Source of the DNA: Flavobacterium sp.
GTDB lineage: Bacteria; Bacteroidota; Bacteroidia; Flavobacteriales; Flavobacteriaceae
Reading direction: 5' to 3'
NCBI RefSeq assembly: GCF_017744675.1
Contig: NZ_JAGIAV010000004.1
Coordinates: forward strand, 1-64,000
DNA: 64,000 nucleotides
The first letter of the stretch is position 1, and every line of letters starts with the position of its first letter. Under the pieces are notes generated by a model that saw only the letters and a program-made list of their open reading frames with translations, searched no databases and was not told the DNA's origin. This document shows positions 1 through 7,618 of the stretch, piece after piece. A program made the position numbers and the translations under genes.

Positions 1-50
1 AAATCCAGTGAACAGCAATGTTCGTGCGGGTTCAAGTCCCGCTCTGAGTA
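1..50 (+). tRNA. tRNA-Leu, 3' part only (anticodon outside window)
   Basis: The window opens inside a class II tRNA. A long variable arm is visible (GTGAACA at 8-14, GCAA loop, TGTTCGT at 19-25), then a perfect T stem-loop (GCGGG, TTCAAGT, CCCGC at 26-42), the acceptor 3' strand at 43-49 and discriminator A50. CCA is not encoded. A long variable arm with discriminator A fits Leu (Ser has G; Tyr is the alternative). The anticodon is not in the window, so the isotype is inferred from shape only. Confidence 0.75.
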
Positions 51-52
51 CT

Positions 53-92
53 AAAACTTCAATTAACTTTTGTTAATTGAAGTTTTTTTTTT
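53..92 (+). terminator. Rho-independent terminator after the tRNA
   Basis: A perfect 15-bp stem (53-67 with 72-86) closed by a TTTT loop is followed by a run of T. It starts three bases after the tRNA and ends its transcript. Confidence 0.85.
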
Positions 93-165
93 GCTCAAAA
101 TTGAGATCACTTAGTAAATTTTATATTTTTACTGGACTATTTATCTCACTAAAATATTTTTAATT

Positions 166-618
166 ATGCAAAACGTTTTTCTTAAAGAAGATTGTGATCA
201 ATTTATAAATAGAATTAATCGGCTTAAATCAAATACACAGCCTCTTTGGGGTAAAATGTCTGTTGATCAAATGCTGGCTCATTGTAACGTTACGTACGAA
301 ATGGTTTATGATGATATTCATCCTAAACCTAATGCTTTTATGAAACTCATTTTAAAGTTCCTAGCTAAAAATAAGGTTGTAAACGAAACTCCTTATCCTA
401 GAAATCTTGCTACCGCTCCACAATTTATCATTAAAGGGAATTGTGATTTTGAGCTTGAAAAAGAAAGACTTATCAATTATATCAATAAAACTTTAGAATT
501 AGGAAAAGACAATTTTGAAGGAAAAGAATCTATTTCTTTTGGTAAACTATCATCTAAAGAGTGGAATAATATGTTTGCAAAGCATTTAGATCATCATTTT
601 TCACAATTTGGAGTTTAA
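166..618 (+). CDS. DUF1569 / DinB-like protein
   Basis: This 150-residue cytosolic protein resembles the DUF1569 branch of the DinB/YfiT four-helix-bundle superfamily. The MSVDQMLAH motif (residues 31-39) and the C-terminal KHLDHHFSQFG motif carry the histidines that bind a metal in this fold. Members are thought to act in thiol or stress metabolism, but no reaction is established for this branch. There is no signal peptide. It sits just downstream of the tRNA terminator and 14 bp before a small secreted protein on the same strand, so the two may be co-transcribed. The family call is fairly sure; the function is unknown. Confidence 0.75.
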   Translation: MQNVFLKEDCDQFINRINRLKSNTQPLWGKMSVDQMLAHCNVTYEMVYDDIHPKPNAFMKLILKFLAKNKVVNETPYPRNLATAPQFIIKGNCDFELEKERLINYINKTLELGKDNFEGKESISFGKLSSKEWNNMFAKHLDHHFSQFGV

Positions 619-632
619 ATAATTTTTCTGCT

Positions 633-1067
633 ATGAGAGTTTACATCATCATCTTTTTTCTACTATTAGGAATATCTTCTAGCGCCCAAAAACAAGAAGT
701 TCAAAAATGCATTGAATTATTCTTTGAAGGATTTCATCAAAAGGACTCTACAAAAATTAAACTAGTTTGCTCTGATAATATGATATTACAATCTATTAGC
801 GAAAGCACAACTAAAGGAAATAAACTATCTAATGAAAATGCAAAAGAATTTTATAAATCTATTGCATCAATTCCTTCAAATATGAAATTTCAGGAAAAAA
901 TACTGAGTTATAATATTCAAATAGATGGAACAATGGCCCATGTTTGGGCGCCTTATGAATTTTATTTAAATGATAAATTCAGTCATTCGGGAGTAAATAC
1001 TTTTACTTTATTTAAAGAAAAAGATTTGTGGAAAATTATTTATCTGATTGATACGAGAAGAAAATAA
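633..1067 (+). CDS. secreted NTF2-like (SnoaL/DUF4440-type) protein
   Basis: This 144-residue protein has an N-terminal signal peptide ([19 protein letters not shown]), so it is probably periplasmic. The rest fits a single NTF2-like cone: an N-terminal helix (EVQKCIELFFEGFHQKD), the central segment with MILQSIS, and C-terminal strands ending in LWKIIYLIDTRRK. Such proteins bind small ligands or act as accessory enzymes; nothing here fixes a substrate. It lies 14 bp after the DUF1569 gene and converges with the endonuclease gene, whose stop codon directly abuts its own, with no room for a separate terminator. Confidence 0.65.
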   Translation: MRVYIIIFFLLLGISSSAQKQEVQKCIELFFEGFHQKDSTKIKLVCSDNMILQSISESTTKGNKLSNENAKEFYKSIASIPSNMKFQEKILSYNIQIDGTMAHVWAPYEFYLNDKFSHSGVNTFTLFKEKDLWKIIYLIDTRRK

Positions 1068-1718
1068 TTAATTTTTAAGAAATACAGTATTATAATACAA
1101 GCAAATATCTTTTAAAAGACATTCTGGACATTTTGGTTTAGGCCTGCAGATTTCGCGGCCCAAAAATGAAATTGCCATTCCAATTTCTGACCAAATATTT
1201 TTAGGTAAAACTTGCATTAAATCCTTTTCTACTTTATTACCGTCTTTAGACTCTTTTATTATCCCAATTCTGGGAGCGACTCTTATAACGTGTAAGTCAG
1301 CAATGATTCCTTCAGCTGGTTGCCCTGTTTCTCGTAAAATTACGTTGGCAGATTTTCTTCCAATTCCTTTTAATGCAGTGAGCCCTGACATTGTTAAAGG
1401 AATATCTTTGTCATCTTTTATCGTCTTGGCAATATCCAGAAGCCATTGCGCTTTGGTTCCGTGGTTTCGAACTTTAGTTATGTATGGTACAAAAGTTTCC
1501 AAATCAGCTTTTGATAGGCTCTTAAGTGTAGGGAAATTTTCAAATAATGCCGGTGAAATTGAATTGATATTAGCATCAGAATCTTGTGCAGATAAAACAA
1601 CCATAACCAATAACTGATACGGGTTTTGATAATCTAACGGATGTTTTCGTCCTTTGTACTTTTTTAAAATGGGTTTTAATTTAGTTTCCCAATCTGATGC
1701 TTCTCCAAATAAATCCAT
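1068..1718 (-). CDS. endonuclease III-like DNA glycosylase/AP lyase
   Basis: This 216-residue protein is close to the usual length of endonuclease III, which removes oxidised pyrimidines in base-excision repair. Visible are VLSAQDSD (substrate pocket), the helix-hairpin-helix LKGIGRKSANVIL with the expected catalytic Lys, and ADLHVIRV with the catalytic Asp. The C-terminal cysteines that hold the 4Fe-4S cluster are spaced C-x5-C-x2-C-x5-C rather than the usual C-x6-C-x2-C-x5-C, and the residue after the Asp is Leu rather than Thr. It is therefore probably a divergent Nth paralogue, and substrate preference is uncertain. It is separated by 45 bp from the upstream hydrolase gene. Confidence 0.8.
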   Translation of the reverse strand: MDLFGEASDWETKLKPILKKYKGRKHPLDYQNPYQLLVMVVLSAQDSDANINSISPALFENFPTLKSLSKADLETFVPYITKVRNHGTKAQWLLDIAKTIKDDKDIPLTMSGLTALKGIGRKSANVILRETGQPAEGIIADLHVIRVAPRIGIIKESKDGNKVEKDLMQVLPKNIWSEIGMAISFLGREICRPKPKCPECLLKDICLYYNTVFLKN

Positions 1719-1763
1719 TTTTGATTTTCTTTAATGTTGATATTGAAATAGTTAATTATAAAG

Positions 1764-2630
1764 TTAACTGATTTTAATGAATTCTAGAATGTTTTTAATA
1801 ACATTTTGGTTTCCAAGTATTTTTCGATGGCCAAGTCCTTCTGTCAAATACAAAGTTCCCTTTTCTAGATTTTCATTAATATGTATTCCAGCTTTTACAA
1901 GAACTTCTGGGTCGTCTTTATCGTGCATTACTAAAACGGGAATTTTTACTTTTTGAGCTGCCCTGTAAGCCGAAAAATCATCCATTTTGACTTTATATTG
2001 ATCTTCAAAAGCTTTCCTTAAATGATTGCTGATCTCTTTTCTTAAACCTAATTTGAAAATAAATTCCTCTAAAATATCTTGAATGATGTCTCCACTTCCT
2101 ATTATAACCGCTTTTTCTACTTTAAGCCCATCTTTAATTGCGTTTAGAACCGACATTCCACCTAAAGAGTGTCCGATTGCAATTTCAAAAGGTCCAAATT
2201 GCTTTTCAATTTCTAAGATTGAGGCTATAAACTCCGACATTATAGTTGTTTTTCCTTTAGACTTACCGTGTGCAGGCGCATCAAAACTAACTGTTGAATA
2301 ACCATTTGGCAGAAGTTCGTCTGCAATTTTAAACAGTTGGGTTCCTCTTCCAGACCAGCCGTGAACCAATAATACTTTACGTAGACTTTGTCCATAAGCA
2401 TAAGTAACTACACTTTTATCTATTGCAGGAACGTATAGTAATTCTTGAATACTTTTAGCATCCATTTCCAATTCTCGTTTCGGAACTTTATGCTTTATTG
2501 GTGTTGTAAAAAGTCTTGCAGCAAATTTTGTAACTAATTTTGTTGATATAAATGTGCAAATCTTCGCAGAAAGTATAATAATCTTGGGAATTTTTAATGA
2601 TTTAGTAGGATTAGTTGCCTTTTTTGCCAT
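1764..2630 (-). CDS. alpha/beta hydrolase
   Basis: This 288-residue protein has the alpha/beta-hydrolase signature: an oxyanion strand LLVHGWSGRG (about residues 87-96), the nucleophile elbow GHSLGG with Ser155, an acid near Asp239/240 (HDKDDPEV) and His268 in GLGHRKIL. The basic N-terminus (residues 1-60) with a hydrophobic stretch IPKIIILSAKICTF may contact the membrane but is not a clear signal peptide. Substrate is unknown; esterase or thioesterase activity is likely. It is transcribed divergently from the glycogen operon, with 112 bp between the starts. Confidence 0.8.
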   Translation of the reverse strand: MAKKATNPTKSLKIPKIIILSAKICTFISTKLVTKFAARLFTTPIKHKVPKRELEMDAKSIQELLYVPAIDKSVVTYAYGQSLRKVLLVHGWSGRGTQLFKIADELLPNGYSTVSFDAPAHGKSKGKTTIMSEFIASILEIEKQFGPFEIAIGHSLGGMSVLNAIKDGLKVEKAVIIGSGDIIQDILEEFIFKLGLRKEISNHLRKAFEDQYKVKMDDFSAYRAAQKVKIPVLVMHDKDDPEVLVKAGIHINENLEKGTLYLTEGLGHRKILGNQNVIKNILEFIKIS

Positions 2631-2742
2631 TTCAATAAAACTTATTTAAAGGAAAGATTCTGCTTTTTTTTTTCTAAATTTAAAAAACATAAATGTAATA
2701 TAAATAATTGCTTTTTGTGATAATCATAAATTAATTTCTGGA

Positions 2743-4170
2743 ATGGAAATATTTCATATTAGTGCAGAATGTTATCCTGTTGCAAAAGTTGGAGGCTTGG
2801 GCGATGTGGTTGGCGCCTTACCTAAATATCAACAATCTGCTGGCCATGATGTTAGAGTTGTAATTCCTTGTTATGATACAAAATTTAGAAAGGAAAATGA
2901 CTTTGAATGCGTGCATTGGGGGACAGTTAAGTTAGGTAGTTTTAATTTTCCGTTTAGTGTTCTTAAAGAGACAACAAACAAGCTTGGTTTTGAACTTTAC
3001 TTAATAGAAATTAATGAATTGTTTAATCGCCCAAATGTATATGGTTATGAAGATGATATTGAGAGGTTCTTATCTTTTCAGATTGCCACACTTGATTGGA
3101 TTATAGCGCGCAATAAAATTCCAGAAATCATTAATTGTCACGATCATCATACAGGCGTTATTCCATTTTTACTTCAGTTTGCTTATAAATATGAGAGTCT
3201 AAAAAATGTAAAAACGGTTATTACAATACATAATGGTTTATATCAGGGCTGGTTTGGTTTTGATAAACTATATTACTTGCCAGAGTTTGATTTAAAACAT
3301 GTTGGATTTTTAGAATGGAGCAATTCGATCAATTCTTTGGCGGTAGGCATTAAATGTGCTAATGCTGTAACCACAGTTTCTCCAAGTTATTTAAATGAAA
3401 TTAATATTTCGGCAAATGGTTTGGAATCTTTATTTAATTCTGTGCGAAATAAATCTAAAGGAATTTTAAATGGAATTGATATTGAAGTTTGGAATCCGAT
3501 AAAAGATCAAATGATTGCAGAAAATTATTCGATTGAAGATTTTGAAACTGGAAAAAGAAAAAATAAAGAAAAGCTTTGCGAACAATTTGAATTAGACCCT
3601 TCAAAACCGCTATTTAGTTTTATAGGTCGATTGTTTGAAGAAAAAGGAGGCGATTTGCTTCCGCATGCTTCTGCTTTGGCATTGTCTGAGAATTTTGAAG
3701 AAATCAATATTCTAATTTTAGGATCAGGAAATGCAGAAATTGAATCGCAATTGATTCAGTTGCGAAATGATTATAAAGGAAATTACAATGTGTTTATAGG
3801 TTATAATGAAGATTTAGCGCATTTGATTTATGCAGGTTCAGATTTTATTCTAATGCCTTCGAGAGTTGAGCCATGCGGATTAAATCAGATGTATGCGATG
3901 CGTTACGGAACAATTCCGATCGTTAGGAGAACTGGTGGGCTAAGAGATACGGTTGTTGATTTTGGAGATGATGGAAATGGCGTTTGCCATGACCAAGCTT
4001 CTGTAGCAGATATATGCTATTCAATAAATCGTGCGGTTAGGTTGTATGAAGATAAAATTAGTTTTAATAGAGTTTTAAAGAAAGGAATGTCTGCAGATCA
4101 TTCCTGGGAAAGTGTTTGCCAAGAATATATCGAAATATACAACTTAATAATTCAGCAAAATGAAATTTAA
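2743..4170 (+). CDS. glgA: glycogen synthase (GT5)
   Basis: This 475-residue cytosolic enzyme transfers glucose from ADP-glucose to the non-reducing end of alpha-1,4-glucan. The N-terminal KVGGL motif (Lys15) binds ADP-glucose. The C-terminal Rossmann half has FIGRLFEEKGGDLL and the nucleotide-sugar motif SRVEPCGLNQMYAMRYG followed by RRTGGL. Length matches bacterial GlgA. It is the first gene of glgA-glgC-glgB, and its last 11 bases overlap the start of glgC, which implies translational coupling. No good flavobacterial promoter box was found in the 112 bp upstream. Confidence 0.95.
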   Translation: MEIFHISAECYPVAKVGGLGDVVGALPKYQQSAGHDVRVVIPCYDTKFRKENDFECVHWGTVKLGSFNFPFSVLKETTNKLGFELYLIEINELFNRPNVYGYEDDIERFLSFQIATLDWIIARNKIPEIINCHDHHTGVIPFLLQFAYKYESLKNVKTVITIHNGLYQGWFGFDKLYYLPEFDLKHVGFLEWSNSINSLAVGIKCANAVTTVSPSYLNEINISANGLESLFNSVRNKSKGILNGIDIEVWNPIKDQMIAENYSIEDFETGKRKNKEKLCEQFELDPSKPLFSFIGRLFEEKGGDLLPHASALALSENFEEINILILGSGNAEIESQLIQLRNDYKGNYNVFIGYNEDLAHLIYAGSDFILMPSRVEPCGLNQMYAMRYGTIPIVRRTGGLRDTVVDFGDDGNGVCHDQASVADICYSINRAVRLYEDKISFNRVLKKGMSADHSWESVCQEYIEIYNLIIQQNEI

Positions 4171-5440
4171 AAAGAAAAATGTCGTTGCCATTATTTTAGG
4201 AGGTGGACAAGGTTCACGCTTATTTCCATTGACAGAAACAAGATCAAAACCAGCAGTTCCGATTGGAGGAAAGTACCGTTTAGTCGATATTCCGATTTCT
4301 AATTGCATCAATTCTGATATTTTTAAAATATTCGTTTTGACGCAATTTAATTCAGCTTCTCTAAACGCTCACATTAAAAATACTTTTAATTTTAGCATTT
4401 TTAGTCAGTCATTTGTTGATATTTTGGCCGCTGAGCAGACTCCTGACAATCCAACATGGTTTCAAGGAACTGCTGATGCCGTAAGACAATGTATGTCACA
4501 TTTTTTAAAACACGATTTCGATCATGCTTTAATTCTTTCTGGCGATCAACTATATCAAATGGATTTTAATGAAATGCTCGAAGCGCATATCGCTGCCAAT
4601 GCCGAAATTTCTATTGCCACTTTGCCAGTTAATGCGAAAGACGCTCCAGAGTTTGGAATTCTAAAGACAAATCATGAAAGTGTTATAGAGGCCTTTATTG
4701 AAAAACCGCATGCTTCATTACTGCCTGATTGGGAATCTGAGGTTAGCGAACAGATGCAAGAAAAAGGCAAAAAATATCTAGCTTCTATGGGAATTTATAT
4801 TTTTAATAAATCACTATTGGAAGAGTTGATGGCTGATCCGGAAACAAAAGATTTTGGTAAAGAGATTATTCCGCAATCAGTTGGGAAACATAAAATTTTG
4901 AGTTATCAATATGAAGGATATTGGACAGATATTGGGAATATCGAATCATTTTTTGAAGCAAATATTGGTTTAACGGCTGATATTCCAGAGTTTAATTTAT
5001 TTGATAATGAAAATAAAATCTTTACCAGACCAAGATTATTGCCACCATCGAAATTTAGAAATTCAATAATCAATCAATCTTTGATTTCTGAAGGCTGTAT
5101 TATTAATGCCAAAGAAATTAAAAGCTCTGTAATTGGTATCCGTTCTAGAGTTGGCGAAGGAACTGTTTTGGAAAATTGCTACGTTATGGGAAATGATTTC
5201 TATCAAGATCTTGACGAATTAAACTACGAAAGCAGTATCAATAAAATACATGTTGGTATTGGTGAAAACTGTTTTATTAAAAATGCTTTAGTAGATAAAA
5301 ATGTACGAATTGGAAACAATGTGCACATCAGCGGTGGAAAACATTTAGACAATTTTACCAATGAATTATATAGTATAAAAGACGGAATTGTGGTTATCAA
5401 AAAAGGAGTTACGCTTTCAGATAACTTCAGAATTGAGTAA
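4160..5440 (+). CDS. glgC: glucose-1-phosphate adenylyltransferase
   Basis: This 426-residue enzyme makes ADP-glucose from ATP and glucose-1-phosphate, the committed step of glycogen synthesis. The nucleotidyltransferase loop GGGQGSRLFPLTETRSKPA (from residue 14), then GGKYRLVDIPISN, the LSGDQLYQMDF metal-binding segment and the sugar-binding IEKP motif are present. The C-terminal third is a left-handed beta-helix (isoleucine-patch repeats such as VIGIRSRVGEGTVLENC). Length is typical. The start overlaps the end of glgA. The enzyme is allosterically controlled in most bacteria; the effector cannot be read here. Confidence 0.95.
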   Translation: MKFKKKNVVAIILGGGQGSRLFPLTETRSKPAVPIGGKYRLVDIPISNCINSDIFKIFVLTQFNSASLNAHIKNTFNFSIFSQSFVDILAAEQTPDNPTWFQGTADAVRQCMSHFLKHDFDHALILSGDQLYQMDFNEMLEAHIAANAEISIATLPVNAKDAPEFGILKTNHESVIEAFIEKPHASLLPDWESEVSEQMQEKGKKYLASMGIYIFNKSLLEELMADPETKDFGKEIIPQSVGKHKILSYQYEGYWTDIGNIESFFEANIGLTADIPEFNLFDNENKIFTRPRLLPPSKFRNSIINQSLISEGCIINAKEIKSSVIGIRSRVGEGTVLENCYVMGNDFYQDLDELNYESSINKIHVGIGENCFIKNALVDKNVRIGNNVHISGGKHLDNFTNELYSIKDGIVVIKKGVTLSDNFRIE

Positions 5441-5450
5441 TACTTTATAG

Positions 5451-5504
5451 AAATTCCAATATTTAAAATCTAAATTCCAAGTTTTTCTTAAAGCTAAATT
5501 CCAA
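5451..5504. repeat. three direct AAATTCCAA motifs between glgC and glgB
   Basis: AAATTCCAA occurs at 5451-5459, 5472-5480 and 5496-5504. The same motif forms the stem of terminators at 20809, 32830 and 45179, but here there is no inverted partner, so no hairpin is formed. It may be a decayed copy of that terminator family. Confidence 0.5.
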
Positions 5505-5526
5505 ATCCATTATTTCCCAAACCGAT

Positions 5527-7431
5527 ATGAGTAAAGTAATTCCACATTCTCTTTTTACTGATTTTGATATAGATTTATTCAAAGCAGGAAAGCATTTCAG
5601 ATTATATGAAAAATTAGGCGCGCATTTGGTTGAAGTTAATGGTGTAAAAGGTGTTTATTTTGCAGTTTGGGCTCCTACAGCACATTCTGTTTCTGTTGTG
5701 GGCGATTTTAATTATTGGACACAAGGGGAACATGTTCTAAATGTTCGCTGGGATTCTTCTGGAATTTGGGAGGGATTTATTCCTGATATTTCGAAAGGAT
5801 CGTTTTATAAATACAAAATTCAATCTAATGTAAACGGTGTAATTACCGAAAAAGCCGATCCCTTTGCGCTTTATTGCGAAAAGCCACCACATACTGCTTC
5901 TGTAGTTTGGGATCTGGATTATAAGTGGAAAGATGAAAGCTGGATGCAAAATCGTCAGGATTTTAATTCTTTAGATAAGCCTTATTCTGTTTATGAAGTA
6001 CACTTAGGTTCTTGGAGACGTGGCGAGCATAATCGTTTTTTGACCTATTTGGAGCTTGCAGACGATTTGGTAAAATATGTAAAAGAAATGAGTTTTACGC
6101 ATGTGGAGTTTATGCCTATTATGGAATATCCGTACGATCCTTCGTGGGGATATCAATTAACAGGGTATTTTGCTCCAACTTCTCGCTTTGGGAAACCTCA
6201 GGATTTTATGGTTTTGGTAGACAAGCTGCATCAGGAAGGAATTGGAGTGATTCTAGATTGGGTTCCGTCGCATTTTCCAGATGATTCGCATGGTTTAGGA
6301 TTTTTTGATGGCTCTCATTTATACGAACATCCAGATCGAAGAAAAGGGTATCATCCAGACTGGAAAAGTCTTGTTTTTAATTATGGAAGAAATGAAGTTC
6401 GTGCTTTTTTGATAAGCAACGCTGTTTTCTGGCTTCAAAATTATCATATCGACGGACTTCGCGTTGATGCTGTAGCTTCAATGCTTTATTTGGACTATTC
6501 TAGAAAAGATGGCGAGTGGGAGGCTAACATTTTTGGAGGAAGAGAAAATCTTGATTCCATTAGTTTTCTTAAAGAATTTAACGAAGTAATCTACTCTAAC
6601 TTTATTGGAGTTCAAACTATTGCAGAAGAAAGCACATCGTTTCCTATGGTTTCCCGACCAACCTCTTTTGGAGGCTTGGGTTTTGGAATGAAATGGATGA
6701 TGGGCTGGATGCACGATACTTTAAAGTACTTTCAAAAAGAAACCGTTTATAGAAAATACCATCAGAACGAGCTGACCTTTTCAATGACCTATGCGTTTAC
6801 CGAAAATTTCATGCTTCCGTTTTCTCATGACGAAGTTGTTTACGGTAAAAATTCACTCATTTATAAAATGCCGGGTGACGAATGGCAGCGTTTTGCTAAT
6901 CTGAGATTGTTGTACGGATATATGTTTACGCATCCAGGAACAAAACTTCTGTTTATGGGCGCTGAGTTTGGGCAAACAAACGAGTGGAATTTTGAGCAGA
7001 GTTTAGACTGGCATTTGCTGCAATATGATTTTCATTCTGGAATAAAAAGACTGGTTACAGATTTAAATCATTTGTACAAAGCACAGCCAGCGTTGTACGA
7101 AAAGCAATTTAGAGGAGATGGTTTCGAATGGATTAATTATTCAGACCATCAAAATGCTATTTTATCTTATATCCGAAAAGGGAATAATCCAGATGAAAGT
7201 TTAATTGTTGTCTGCAATTTTACTCAAGTTATTCGTGAGAAATATAGAATTGGAATTCCTCGAAAAGGTAAATTAGTTGAGATTTTTAATAGTGATGCTA
7301 AAATATACGGTGGAAGCGGCGTTGAAAACTCTAAAGCCTTAAAAATTGAATCTATATCTTATGATGGCAGAGATTTTTCTGCTGAACTAGTTTTACCTCC
7401 ATTGAGTGTTACAGTTTATACTTTGGTGTAA
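5527..7431 (+). CDS. glgB: 1,4-alpha-glucan branching enzyme (GH13)
   Basis: This 634-residue enzyme introduces alpha-1,6 branches into glycogen. An N-terminal CBM48-type domain (AVWAPTAHSVSVVGDFNYW) precedes the GH13 barrel. The catalytic residues are Asp314 (GLRVDAVAS), Glu367 (IAEEST) and Asp435 (SHDEVV); EYPYDPSWGYQLTGYF is typical of branching enzymes. The C-terminus is an all-beta domain. It follows glgC by 86 bp, a gap that holds three direct AAATTCCAA copies but no terminator, so it probably belongs to the same transcript. Confidence 0.95.
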   Translation: MSKVIPHSLFTDFDIDLFKAGKHFRLYEKLGAHLVEVNGVKGVYFAVWAPTAHSVSVVGDFNYWTQGEHVLNVRWDSSGIWEGFIPDISKGSFYKYKIQSNVNGVITEKADPFALYCEKPPHTASVVWDLDYKWKDESWMQNRQDFNSLDKPYSVYEVHLGSWRRGEHNRFLTYLELADDLVKYVKEMSFTHVEFMPIMEYPYDPSWGYQLTGYFAPTSRFGKPQDFMVLVDKLHQEGIGVILDWVPSHFPDDSHGLGFFDGSHLYEHPDRRKGYHPDWKSLVFNYGRNEVRAFLISNAVFWLQNYHIDGLRVDAVASMLYLDYSRKDGEWEANIFGGRENLDSISFLKEFNEVIYSNFIGVQTIAEESTSFPMVSRPTSFGGLGFGMKWMMGWMHDTLKYFQKETVYRKYHQNELTFSMTYAFTENFMLPFSHDEVVYGKNSLIYKMPGDEWQRFANLRLLYGYMFTHPGTKLLFMGAEFGQTNEWNFEQSLDWHLLQYDFHSGIKRLVTDLNHLYKAQPALYEKQFRGDGFEWINYSDHQNAILSYIRKGNNPDESLIVVCNFTQVIREKYRIGIPRKGKLVEIFNSDAKIYGGSGVENSKALKIESISYDGRDFSAELVLPPLSVTVYTLV

Positions 7432-7573
7432 AAATCTAGAAGTAAGATTTTGTCATTATATCGTTTCAAAATTATCAAATTGTCGATTTTTTGTTTTGTA
7501 ATTTAAAACTCATTCAGAAAAAACGTTTTCGTTAATAAACCTTTTATTCATAGGGTGTTATAAACTTTTTTTG

Positions 7574-7581
7574 TATGTTTG
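7574..7581 (+). promoter_or_regulatory. -7 promoter box for the alpha-glucosidase gene
   Basis: TATGTTTG matches the flavobacterial -7 consensus TAnnTTTG, 37 bp before the ATG at 7619. I see no convincing TTG at the right distance upstream, so the promoter is tentative. It would allow the GH31 gene to be transcribed apart from glgB. Confidence 0.4.
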
Positions 7582-7618
7582 AGTAGAAGAAAATGTCATA
7601 AATTAACTCATTGGAGAT

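Noticed and set aside
7431-7451. Small inverted repeat AAAATCT/AGATTTT after glgB
   Set aside because: Only 7 bp of AT-rich stem and no clean T tail, so termination after glgB is not supported.
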